From the NCBI GenBank assembly GCA_963848525.1, contig CAWKDZ010000002.1, forward strand, positions 744,001 to 808,000: DNA of 64,000 nucleotides. Reading direction: 5' to 3'. Position numbers and translations under genes: made by a program. The notes under the pieces were generated by a model that ran no database searches, was not told the DNA's origin, and saw only the letters and a list, made by a program, of their open reading frames with translations. Shown one piece after another: positions 41,769-49,506 of this stretch. The stretch comes from JACCTU01 sp963848525. GTDB lineage: Bacteria > Actinomycetota > Thermoleophilia > Gaiellales > Gaiellaceae. Positions within the stretch are counted from its first letter, which is position 1, and every line of letters starts with the position of its first letter.

Positions 41769-41893
41769 CGCCGGATCCTCGGGCGGCGCCGCTTCGGCGG
41801 GCGCAGATCGATCTTGTAGTCCTCGTAGCTGTGGCGCCGATCGATCTTGTAGTCCTCGTAGCTGTAGTTGATGGGGACGAGCGAGAACACCAT
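41765..41893 (-). CDS. 42-residue micro-protein with tandem SYEDYKID
   Basis: No family recognised. ATG 41893 is preceded by AAGGAG at the ideal distance, 10 bases after the RHH gene, and its TGA overlaps the DUF4097 ATG by 4 bases, so it is almost certainly translated. The peptide is MVFSLVPINY, then SYEDYKIDRRH and SYEDYKIDLRP, then a basic tail KRRRPRIRR. The two eight-residue copies are encoded by a 27-base exact direct repeat at 33-base period. The strongly acidic/aromatic repeat with basic tail is unlike a signal peptide or transmembrane segment. Possible roles are an interaction peptide for DUF4097 or a modified-peptide precursor; neither is shown. Confidence 0.75.
   Translation of the reverse strand: MVFSLVPINYSYEDYKIDRRHSYEDYKIDLRPPKRRRPRIRR
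41806..41865. repeat. 27-bp direct repeat, 33-bp period, inside the micro-protein gene
   Basis: Identical 27-base copies at 41806-41832 and 41839-41865, separated by GGCGCC. They encode the repeated SYEDYKID and are in frame, so unit duplication would extend the peptide by 11 residues. Confidence 0.9.
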
Positions 41894-41903
41894 GCGGCTC
41901 CTT

Positions 41904-42362
41904 TCAGCTCTTGGCGAACCCGGACAGGCGACTGCCGATTCGCGGGCCACGGACCGGTGCTTGCACCTGGTGGTGCAGCGCACGGACGATCCAGGCGTTG
42001 ACGGAAACTCCCTCGCGGGACGCCGCAGCTTCGACGTGGGCCTTCAGCCCTTCGGGGAGACGGAGCGTGATGCGCGCCGAGGCTTCGTCGTCGGCCGCCT
42101 GCTGCGGCGCGGACTGCTGCTCCTCCTCGACGTAGACGAAATTCGGGTCCTGGCCGCTCATCCGCACCTCGACGTGGCCGGCGGGAAGCTGCGCCGAGAC
42201 CTCCACGGCCGCGACGCCGAGGGCCTCCAGCAGCCGCATCCCCGCGGAGGCGCGAAGCGCCTGGTTCAGGCGGCCGGCGGCCTGGGCGACCTGGTCGTCG
42301 CCGACCGAGGCGATCCTGTCGAGGTCGTGCTCGAGCGACTCGAGGAACTGTGCCATCTCCAT
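41904..42362 (-). CDS. HicB/CopG-like ribbon-helix-helix protein
   Basis: 152 residues. The C-terminal part has the RHH DNA-binding fold ARITLRLPEGLKAHVEAAAS followed by REGVSVNAWIVRALHHQV. The N-terminal part is helical (LESLEHDLDRIASVGDDQV) with a beta segment VEVSAQLPAGHVEVRM. It is annotated as HicB-like in related genomes, but no HicA toxin is beside it, so it is more likely a transcriptional regulator of its own operon. A consensus promoter places the transcription start at the ATG (leaderless). Confidence 0.85.
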   Translation of the reverse strand: MEMAQFLESLEHDLDRIASVGDDQVAQAAGRLNQALRASAGMRLLEALGVAAVEVSAQLPAGHVEVRMSGQDPNFVYVEEEQQSAPQQAADDEASARITLRLPEGLKAHVEAAASREGVSVNAWIVRALHHQVQAPVRGPRIGSRLSGFAKS

Positions 42363-42368
42363 GGCGTC

Positions 42369-42397
42369 ACTATGACATCACCTGTGGCGTCTGTCAA
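42369..42397 (-). promoter_or_regulatory. Sigma-70-type promoter of the RHH-DUF4097-MFS operon
   Basis: TTGACA (minus strand, 42392-42397), 17 bases, CATAGT (42369-42374). The ATG at 42362 starts on the seventh base after the -10, so the transcript should be leaderless. Confidence 0.7.
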
Positions 42398-42413
42398 GTG
42401 TCTCGGCGACACT
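42397..42413. promoter_or_regulatory. Inverted repeat at the -35 of the RHH operon
   Basis: AGTGTC, TCGGC, GACACT: perfect 6-bp arms abutting the TTGACA, between the divergent RHH and cyclase genes. It is a candidate operator for the RHH protein. Confidence 0.5.
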
Positions 42414-42464
42414 CCCGCGACGCCTTGTTGAAACGGTGGAGCAAAGCGGCCTAGGCTGGGGTCG

Positions 42465-45353
42465 GTGGAGCAGCGAGAGGTCAGAAAGCGGGTCACCGTC
42501 GTCTTCTGCGATCTGACGGGCTCGACCGAGCTGGGCGAGCGCCTCGATCCGGAGGTGGTCCGGGCGACGATGCGGCGGTACTACGACGAATCCCGCGCGG
42601 TCCTCGAGCGCCACGGTGGCACGGTCGAGAAGTTCATCGGCGACGCGGTGATGGCCGTCTTCGGCGTCCCTCAGGCGCACGAGGACGACGCGCTGCGAGC
42701 GGTTCGGGCGGCTGCGGAGCTGCGGGAGGCCGTCTCCGGAATCGGCCTCGTCGCCCGCGTCGGGGTGAACACGGGCGAGGTCGTCGCCGGCGACGGCGAC
42801 TCGCTCGTGACCGGCGACGCGGTCAACGTCGCGGCGCGGTTGGAGCAGGCCGCCGACCCGGGCGAGATCCTGCTCGGCGCGGAGACGCAGCAGCTTGTGC
42901 GCGACGCCGTCCGCGTCGAGCCGGTCGAGCTCGAGCTCAAGGGAAAGGCCGCGCCCGTCGCAGCCTTTCGGCTCCTCGAGGTCGACCCGGAGGCTGCCGG
43001 TCTCACCCGCCACCTCGACTCGCCGCTCGTCGGTCGGAGTCGAGAGCTGCAGCGGTTGCGCGACGACTTCGAGCACGTCGTCGCAAATCGCTCGTCGTAT
43101 CTCTTCACGCTGCTCGGCCAACCAGGAGTCGGTAAGTCTCGGCTGGTCGAGGAGTTCGTCGGCGAGAGCACCGACCGCGCACGGATCGTCCGCGGCCGCT
43201 GCCTGCACTACGGCGAGGGCATCACGTACTGGCCGCTCGTCGAGGTCCTCCTCCAGCTCGGCGACGACGCCGAGGACGTGCTCGCGCTGCCGTCCCCGAG
43301 CGAGGCGGCGGTCGCCACGAGGAAGCTGCTCGAGGCGCACGCGACTGAGCAGCCGCTGGTCGTCGTCTGGGACGACATCCAGTGGGCCGAGCCGACGTTC
43401 CTCGACCTGATCGAGCACGTCGTCGACTGGTCGCGGGGCGCGCCGATCCTGGTCCTCTGCGTCGCGCGGCCGGAGCTGCTCGAGCTACGCCCCGCCTGGG
43501 GCGGCGGCAAGGCGAACGCGACGTCACTCTTGCTCGAACCGCTCGACGGCGACGAGACCTCGACGCTGATCGACAACCTGCTTGCCGGCGGGGAGCTGCA
43601 CGCGGCCACGAGGGAGCGGATCCTCGAAGCGGCCGACGGCAACCCGCTGTTCGTCGAGGAAATGCTCTTGATGCTGCGGGACGACGGCGACTCCGAGGTC
43701 GCGGTGCCGCCGACGATCCACGCGCTTCTACAGGCCCGGCTCGACCAGCTCGCCGGCGACGAGCGCTCGGTGATCGAGCGCGGCTCGGTCGAGGGCGAGG
43801 TCTTCCACCGCTCGCCGGTCGCCGAGCTCGCGCCCGAGCGCGTCAGGAGCGGGCTTGACGCCCATCTGACCAAGCTGATCCGCAACGAGCTGATCCGGCC
43901 GGAGGCGGCGACGATGCCGGGGGACGATGCGTTCCGCTTCCGGCACCTCCTGATCCGCGACGCGGCGTACGACTCGCTCCCCAAGGAGACGCGCGCCGAG
44001 CTGCACGAGCGCTTCGCGTTCTGGCTCGACGAGCATGTGCAGCTCGTCGAGCAGGACGAGATCGTGGGCTACCACCTCGAGCAGGCGGTCCTCTATCGCC
44101 GCGAGCTGGGGCTCGACGAGGACCGCCTCGCCGAACGTGCGGGCCAGCGCCTGAGCTCCGCGGGCCGGAGCGCCAGGGCGCGCGGCGACAAGGGCGCCGC
44201 CGGGCGCCTACTCGAACGCGCGCTTGTGCTGCTGAAGGCAGACGATGCCCGTCGGTTGGAGCTGATGCCCGACCTCGTTCTCGCGTTGCTCGACGTCGGA
44301 CGCCTCGCCGACTCGCAGCCGTACGTCGACGAGCTCGCGGACGCAGAAGGCGAACGCTGGCGCGCGTACGCGTTGTCGCTGAGTCCGCGAGTCGAGGCCT
44401 TAAGCGGGACGGGTTCGTACGACTCGGGACGCGCCGGGCTCGACGAAGCCGAGGAGACCTTTCGGCGGCTCGGCGACGACCGCGGGCTCGCTCTCGCGCT
44501 GGTCATGCAGGGAGACGTCGAGTGGACGCAGTGCCGCGCTTCCGCGGCGGCCGAGAAGTACCGGCTCGCGATCCCGCACGCGGAACGAGCCGGAGAAGCG
44601 TCGCTCGTGGACGAGTCGATCAGCTCGCTCTGTGCGATCGGGGCGTTCGGGCCGACACATGTCGACGAAGCCGAGCCGGAGGTCCGCGTCCTCTTCGACC
44701 GTGCAACGGGCCTGATCGCGAAGACCGCGGCGTATCGGGCACTCGGAAGGCTGGCGGCCATCCGCGGTGATTTCGAAGAAGCGCGCGCCCTGGTTCGCCG
44801 TGGCCAGGAGCCGCTGCTCGACGCCGGACTTCGTCTTTGGTACTCGGCGACGGCTCTGGCTTCGGCGCTCGTCGAAGAGTTCGCCGGCGACAACGAGGCG
44901 GCCGCTCGCGTCCTCCGCACGGGTTTCGACGAGCTCGACGAGCTCGGCGAGCACGCGTTTGCATCGACGGTGGCCGCGGAGCTCGCGCTGACGCTGCTCG
45001 CGCTCGGCCGCGACGACGAGGTTGAACACTGGGTGACAACCGCGCGCAGGCTTGGGCCGCCCGACGACGCTGCGACGCTCACGCGTTCGGACGCGGCTGA
45101 AGGTCTGCTGTGCGCCAGGCGCGGCCGGCTCGAGGAGGGAGAACGGCTCGTCAGGCGTGGCTTGGAGCTCGCGATGACCACCGACTTCTGGCAGTTCCGC
45201 GGCGGAGGCAACGAGGCGCTCGCGGAGGTTCTCGCGGCGCAGGGCCGCGACGAGGAGGCGCGGGTCGCGCTCGAAGCTGCTCTCGCCGTCTACGAGGCCA
45301 AGGGTGCCGTCGTCGCGGCTGACCGGACGCGCGAGCTACTCGCCGGCGCCTAG
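42465..45353 (+). CDS. Class III cyclase-domain, AAA-ATPase and TPR regulator
   Basis: 962 residues from GTG 42465. The N-terminal class III nucleotidyl cyclase domain (about 8-180) has both metal Asp motifs, VTVVFCDLTGSTELGERLDP and VEKFIGDAVMAVFG, and VARVGVNTGEVVAGDGDSLV. Next is a STAND/AAA_16-type ATPase (about 195-450) with Walker A LLGQPGVGKSRLVEEF and Walker B PLVVVWDDIQWAEP. The C-terminal 400 residues are helical, TPR-like repeats. Such proteins are frequent in actinobacteria and are thought to act as signalling ATPases; cyclase activity is not assured. It diverges from the RHH gene and overlaps the converging transglycosylase by 18 bases. Confidence 0.9.
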   Translation: MEQREVRKRVTVVFCDLTGSTELGERLDPEVVRATMRRYYDESRAVLERHGGTVEKFIGDAVMAVFGVPQAHEDDALRAVRAAAELREAVSGIGLVARVGVNTGEVVAGDGDSLVTGDAVNVAARLEQAADPGEILLGAETQQLVRDAVRVEPVELELKGKAAPVAAFRLLEVDPEAAGLTRHLDSPLVGRSRELQRLRDDFEHVVANRSSYLFTLLGQPGVGKSRLVEEFVGESTDRARIVRGRCLHYGEGITYWPLVEVLLQLGDDAEDVLALPSPSEAAVATRKLLEAHATEQPLVVVWDDIQWAEPTFLDLIEHVVDWSRGAPILVLCVARPELLELRPAWGGGKANATSLLLEPLDGDETSTLIDNLLAGGELHAATRERILEAADGNPLFVEEMLLMLRDDGDSEVAVPPTIHALLQARLDQLAGDERSVIERGSVEGEVFHRSPVAELAPERVRSGLDAHLTKLIRNELIRPEAATMPGDDAFRFRHLLIRDAAYDSLPKETRAELHERFAFWLDEHVQLVEQDEIVGYHLEQAVLYRRELGLDEDRLAERAGQRLSSAGRSARARGDKGAAGRLLERALVLLKADDARRLELMPDLVLALLDVGRLADSQPYVDELADAEGERWRAYALSLSPRVEALSGTGSYDSGRAGLDEAEETFRRLGDDRGLALALVMQGDVEWTQCRASAAAEKYRLAIPHAERAGEASLVDESISSLCAIGAFGPTHVDEAEPEVRVLFDRATGLIAKTAAYRALGRLAAIRGDFEEARALVRRGQEPLLDAGLRLWYSATALASALVEEFAGDNEAAARVLRTGFDELDELGEHAFASTVAAELALTLLALGRDDEVEHWVTTARRLGPPDDAATLTRSDAAEGLLCARRGRLEEGERLVRRGLELAMTTDFWQFRGGGNEALAEVLAAQGRDEEARVALEAALAVYEAKGAVVAADRTRELLAGA

Positions 45354-45860
45354 ACCGTACGCGCGCCGATAAATCCCGCGCAGCTCGAGCACTCGGTCGA
45401 CGTAGTGCCGCGTCTCCGGGTAGACGATGCCGCGGTCGATGTTGCCCTGCCCGCCGTTGTAGGCCGCGAGCGCACGGTCCTCGCTGCCGTACTTGTCGAG
45501 CAGGTGCCGCAGGTACCAGGAGCCGTAGCGGACGTTGAGCTCTGGCTCGTTGAGGTCGTCGAGCTCGAAGCGCGAGCCGCCGGTGCGCGTCGCGATCCCC
45601 TCTGCGGTCCCGGGCAGCAGCTGCATCAGCCCGATCGCCCCCGACTCCGAGCGTGCGTCCGCGTCGAACTTCGACTCCTGGTAGATCACCGCCGCAAGCA
45701 GCGCCGGGTCGAGCCGATAGTTCTCCGCGTGGCCGCGGACGATGTGCTCGTAGCGCAGCGGGTAGCGCGCGCGCAGGTACCAGTCGGGCTCGGCGACGGC
45801 GACCGCGCCGACGGCGAGCGCCCCGGCCGCGAGCAGCAGGAGGACGAGCGAGCGCGTCAC
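45336..45860 (-). CDS. Lytic transglycosylase (SLT domain)
   Basis: 174 residues from GTG 45860. An N-terminal transmembrane helix (SLVLLLLAAGALAVGAVAVA) anchors a Slt70-type goose-lysozyme fold outside the membrane. It has VIYQESKFDADARSESGAIG with the catalytic Glu, then GLMQLLPGTAEGIA and LAAYNGGQGNIDRGI. It cleaves peptidoglycan glycan strands. The start overlaps the coaE stop by 4 bases (GTGA). Confidence 0.92.
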   Translation of the reverse strand: MTRSLVLLLLAAGALAVGAVAVAEPDWYLRARYPLRYEHIVRGHAENYRLDPALLAAVIYQESKFDADARSESGAIGLMQLLPGTAEGIATRTGGSRFELDDLNEPELNVRYGSWYLRHLLDKYGSEDRALAAYNGGQGNIDRGIVYPETRHYVDRVLELRGIYRRAYGLGAGE

Positions 45861-46438
45861 GTCAGCTCCTCGACGACGCTGCGCACGAACGCGTCGAGCT
45901 CCTCGAGCGTGCCGTCGTTCACGTAGACGAAGTCGGCGCGCTTCGCCTTCGCCTCGTCGGGGAGCAGGCGCGCGGACCGCTCTGCGAGGTCGGCGACGTT
46001 CGTCCGCTCGCGTCGCATCGACTCGGGTGCGGTGATCAGCACGACCGCGTCGAAGCGGTCCTCCGCCCCGGTCTCGAATAGGAGCGGGATCTCCACGGCG
46101 ACAAGCGGCGCCGTTTGTTCCGCACGCCACCTTGCCTGTTCCTCGACCGTGCGCGGGTGTAGCAGACCCTCGAGCCAGAGCAGCTCGTCGCGGTCGGCGA
46201 AGACGATCTCGCCGACGCGCTTGCGGTCGACCTCACCGCCCGCCAGCACGCCCTCACCCCAGCGTTCGACGAGCGCGCGCTTCACATCTTCATCGTGGTA
46301 GATGCGGTGGACGATCTCGTCGGCGCTCGCGGTCGCGGCGCCGTGCCGCGCGAACGCGCGCAGCGCTTCGCTCTTCCCGGCGCCGATGCCGCCGGTGACG
46401 GCGAGGCTACGCTGCGGAATCGTCCTCGGCGGGTTCAT
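45857..46438 (-). CDS. coaE: Dephospho-CoA kinase
   Basis: Last step of coenzyme A synthesis, 193 residues. It has P-loop VTGGIGAGKSEALRAF, ASADEIVHRIYHDED (conserved Asp), and LLHPRTVEEQARW and VAVEIPLLFETGAEDRFD, all family-typical. The annotated ATG overlaps the rpsA end by 32 bases; the first 10 residues (MNPPRTIPQR) may not be real. The genes for pantothenate synthesis at 16-18 kb supply the same pathway. Confidence 0.93.
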   Translation of the reverse strand: MNPPRTIPQRSLAVTGGIGAGKSEALRAFARHGAATASADEIVHRIYHDEDVKRALVERWGEGVLAGGEVDRKRVGEIVFADRDELLWLEGLLHPRTVEEQARWRAEQTAPLVAVEIPLLFETGAEDRFDAVVLITAPESMRRERTNVADLAERSARLLPDEAKAKRADFVYVNDGTLEELDAFVRSVVEELT

Positions 46439-47687
46439 CCGCCGGGGCGGGCTCTTCCACGGGGTCTTCCACGGGCTCTTCCACGGGCTCTTCCACGGCC
46501 TCGGCGAACGTCTCGGACGGCGCCGCCGGTGTCTCGGTGAAGACCTCGTCGGAGAGGCCGAGGTTCGGCGCCTCGCCCTCGGCGGGCGAGTTGTCCTCGA
46601 CGCGCTTGAGCGAGAGCGAGAGCCGGCGGCGCTCGCCGTCGACCTCGAGGATCAGCACCTTGACGGTGTCGCCCTGCGAGACGACCTCGCGCGGGTTCTC
46701 GACATGGTGCTGCGCGAGCTCGGAGATGTGCACGAGCCCCTCGACGCCGGGGAGGATCTCGACGAAGGCGCCGAACGTGACCACCTTCGTCACCTTGCCG
46801 TCGACGGTGTCGCCTTCCTTGTGCTGCTCGAGCACCTGCTGCCACGGGTCGCTCTGGGTCTGCTTCAGCCCGAGCGAGATGCGCTGGCGCTCGCGGTCGA
46901 TGTCGAGCACCTTGACCTTGACCGTCTGGCCGATCTCGAGCATCTCGGACGGGTGGTTGACGTGCGACCAGGAGAGCTCGGAGATGTGGATCAGGCCGTC
47001 CATGCCGTCGAGGTCGACGAACGCGCCGAAGTCGACGATGTTCGAGATCTGCCCCTCGACGACGTCGCCGGGCTGGAGGCGGTCGAGGATCTGCTGCCGC
47101 TGCTCCTTTCGCTCGTCTTCCAGCACCGCGCGACGGGAGAGCACGACGTTGTTGCGCGAGCGGTTGAGCTCGATCACCTTCGCGCGCAGCTCCTGGCCGA
47201 GGAACTCGTCGAGGTCCTGTACGCGGCGGATGTCGACGAGCGACGCCGGCAGGAAGCCGCGCACGCCGAGGTCGAGGATCAGGCCGCCCTTGACGACCTC
47301 GATCACCTTGCCGATCACGGGCTCGCCGGACTCGGCGGCTCCCTCGATCCTCTTCCACGCGAGCTCGAAGCGGGCGCGCTTCTTGGAGAGGATCAGCCGC
47401 CCTTCGGCGTCCTCCTTCGTCAGCACGAGCGCGTCGATCTCGTCCCCGAGCGAGACCTCGTCGGCCGGGTTGACCGAGCGGCGGATACTGAGCTCGGCGA
47501 CCGGGATCACGCCCTCCGACTTGTAGCCGATGTCGACGAGGACCTCGTCCTTGTCGACGCGCACGACCGTGCCGTGCACGACCTCGCCCTCCTTGATGGT
47601 GGGGAAGGTCGACTCGTAATCGGGGATCAGCTCGCCGTCCGGACCCTCGGTCCAGACGCCTTCCTCGAGCTGCGGTGGGGTGCTCAT
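46407..47687 (-). CDS. rpsA: 30S ribosomal protein S1
   Basis: 426 residues with four S1 RNA-binding domains (about 33-100, 115-185, 203-270 and 289-357), for example GEVVHGTVVRVDKDEVLVDI and GDVVEGQISNIVDFGAFVDL, the third and fourth carrying the GLIHISELSWSHV-type core. The C-terminal 70 residues are acidic with tandem EEPV/EDPV units encoded by short DNA repeats. The four-domain form is usual in actinobacteria. A strong hairpin sits just upstream. Confidence 0.95.
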   Translation of the reverse strand: MSTPPQLEEGVWTEGPDGELIPDYESTFPTIKEGEVVHGTVVRVDKDEVLVDIGYKSEGVIPVAELSIRRSVNPADEVSLGDEIDALVLTKEDAEGRLILSKKRARFELAWKRIEGAAESGEPVIGKVIEVVKGGLILDLGVRGFLPASLVDIRRVQDLDEFLGQELRAKVIELNRSRNNVVLSRRAVLEDERKEQRQQILDRLQPGDVVEGQISNIVDFGAFVDLDGMDGLIHISELSWSHVNHPSEMLEIGQTVKVKVLDIDRERQRISLGLKQTQSDPWQQVLEQHKEGDTVDGKVTKVVTFGAFVEILPGVEGLVHISELAQHHVENPREVVSQGDTVKVLILEVDGERRRLSLSLKRVEDNSPAEGEAPNLGLSDEVFTETPAAPSETFAEAVEEPVEEPVEDPVEEPAPADEPAEDDSAA

Positions 47688-47731
47688 GAGCGAGCGCCAG
47701 TATAGCCCCGGGTTCGCGGCGTTCCGGAAAG

Positions 47732-47761
47732 CACGAGGGCCCGGTCGCCCGGGCCCTCGTG
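47732..47761 (-). terminator. Terminator between the 5'-nucleotidase gene and rpsA
   Basis: CACGAGGGCCCGG, loop TCGC, CCGGGCCCTCGTG: a perfect 13-bp stem 26 bases past the nucleotidase stop, followed on the minus strand by CTTTCC. On the plus strand it is followed by a run of seven T at 47778-47784, so it could also stop antisense transcription. Confidence 0.75.
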
Positions 47762-47786
47762 AAGCACTCTTCCGTCGTTTTTTTGC

Positions 47787-49475
47787 CTACGGAACCAGCG
47801 TGATCCGGTTCTGCGGCCCCGGCGCAACCGGCGAGTGCGCCTCGAAGTAGTCGACCAAGGCGTCGAGGTCGACGGCTCCGCCGAGGGGGTTCGTCCCCAG
47901 CCGGAAGACGGTGTAGTTGTCGCCGCCCTCTGCGAGGAAGTTGTTCATCGTGACTCGGTAGCTGGTCGCCGGATCGACGGGGATCCCGTTGATCCGGATG
48001 TTGCTGATTCTGCTGCCGACCGCGGCGCTCAGGCTCCGGTCGTAGGTCAGCGAGTGCGAGATCTGGAGGATGCCGATCCCGCCCTGGAACTGCTGCTCGA
48101 GCAGCGCGTCGATCATGTCGCCCGTCATCGTCTTCGTGACGAGGCTGTTGCCGAACGGTTGGACCGCGAACGCCTGGCCGTAGGTGATCGTTCCGGCAGG
48201 CAGGTCCGCGCGGATCCCGCCCGCATTCATGAACGCCACGACTGCGCCGCCCAGGCTCGGAGGCGCCGTCGCCTCGAGCTGTGCGTCCGCGATCACGTCT
48301 CCGAGCGCCGATTCACCGGCCGCGTTGCCTGCCCTCGTGATCGCCCCGGTGGTCGAACCGATGGGGAGGCTGGCCAGTGGCGCAGAGAGCGCGTCGTACT
48401 TGGCGACCAGCGCAGTGAGATCAGCGGCCCTGTCGACGTCCTGCGTGACGATTCGGTTGTTCACGCTCGCAGCCACGACGTCCTTCGTCGCGCGGCTGAC
48501 GGTCAGATCGATGTCCGTGATCAGCCGGCCCGTCGCGGCCGCACCGGTCACGATCTTGCCGTCGATCACGCAGTTGAGCGCCCAGTTCGTGTGGCCGGTG
48601 ACGACGACGTCGATCTCGTCGTCCATGCGCTCGACGATCGGCGGCAGCGCACCGGTCGGGTTGAGACAGAGGTTCATGTTCGTCTCCCCGCCTGCGCCTG
48701 CGCCGTTGCCCGGGGCCGACACGCTCCCGCCCTCGTGGAGCAGGACGATGATCGTCTCGACACCCTGCTGCTTCAGGCGCGGGACGAGCGCATTGACCGT
48801 GTCCGCCTCGTCGAAGAAGTTGACGGGAGCAACCGCCGTCGGCGTGACGATCGACGGCGTGCCCTCGAGCGTCATCCCGACGATCGCGACCTTGACGCCC
48901 TGGAAGTGGTGGATCGCGTAGGGCGGGAAGATCGTCTCGCCTGTGTCCTTGTAGGCGACGTTCGCGGCGAGGAACTCGAAGTCCGCGCCCTCGAAGCCGT
49001 CGCCGCCGAAGCAGCCGTCGACCGGATGGCACCCGCCGTTCTGCATGCGCAGGAGCTCGGGGATGCCCTCGTCGAACTCGTGGTTGCCGACGCCGTTGAA
49101 GTCGAGGCCCATCAGGTTGAACGCCTCGATCGTCGGCTCGTCATGGAAGAGCGCCGAGATCAGCGGCGTGGCGCCGATCAGGTCGCCCGCCGAGACGAAC
49201 AGCGTGTTCGGGTTCGTCGCCCGGAGGTTGCGAACGTGCGTGGCGAGAAAGTCCACGCCTCCCGCCGGCGTCGCTCCGATCCGTCCGCCGGAGCTGGTGG
49301 CTGGGACCGGCTGGAGCTGGCCGTGGAAGTCGTTCAGCCCGAGGATCTGGATCTCCGTCGTCTGTGCGTTCGTTTCGGCCGGCGAGCCGGGCCCCGGCTT
49401 CGCCGTTGCGGCGGGTGCGACCGCCGCGATCAGCAGCCCAAACAGGAGGACTGCTGTCAGATGGATTCTCTTCAT
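47787..49475 (-). CDS. Secreted 5'-nucleotidase / 2',3'-cyclic phosphodiesterase
   Basis: 562 residues from ATG 49475, preceded by GAGAGGAAGGGA. A signal peptide (IHLTAVLLFGLLIAAVAPAA) is followed by a metallophosphoesterase domain with IQILGLNDFHGQL, FVSAGDLIG, VGNHEFDEGIPEL, LLHEGG and VVTGHTNW. The C-terminal 5'-nucleotidase domain has VVAFMNAGGIRADLPAG and the substrate-stacking NNFLAEGGDNYTVF. It probably scavenges phosphate and nucleosides from extracellular nucleotides. The gene follows a secreted nuclease by 31 bases, so the two likely act in sequence on extracellular DNA. Confidence 0.93.
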   Translation of the reverse strand: MKRIHLTAVLLFGLLIAAVAPAATAKPGPGSPAETNAQTTEIQILGLNDFHGQLQPVPATSSGGRIGATPAGGVDFLATHVRNLRATNPNTLFVSAGDLIGATPLISALFHDEPTIEAFNLMGLDFNGVGNHEFDEGIPELLRMQNGGCHPVDGCFGGDGFEGADFEFLAANVAYKDTGETIFPPYAIHHFQGVKVAIVGMTLEGTPSIVTPTAVAPVNFFDEADTVNALVPRLKQQGVETIIVLLHEGGSVSAPGNGAGAGGETNMNLCLNPTGALPPIVERMDDEIDVVVTGHTNWALNCVIDGKIVTGAAATGRLITDIDLTVSRATKDVVAASVNNRIVTQDVDRAADLTALVAKYDALSAPLASLPIGSTTGAITRAGNAAGESALGDVIADAQLEATAPPSLGGAVVAFMNAGGIRADLPAGTITYGQAFAVQPFGNSLVTKTMTGDMIDALLEQQFQGGIGILQISHSLTYDRSLSAAVGSRISNIRINGIPVDPATSYRVTMNNFLAEGGDNYTVFRLGTNPLGGAVDLDALVDYFEAHSPVAPGPQNRITLVP

Positions 49476-49506
49476 TCCCTTCCTCTCTCTCCCCTTGTTG
49501 GTACGT

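Noticed and set aside
41904..42362. A HicAB toxin-antitoxin module
   Set aside because: No HicA-like small toxin is adjacent; neighbours are the micro-protein, DUF4097 and the divergent cyclase.
46440..46510. A tandem nucleotide repeat near 46.45-46.5 kb
   Set aside because: It is the in-frame coding of the acidic EEPV repeats at the S1 C-terminus, a common low-complexity tail.
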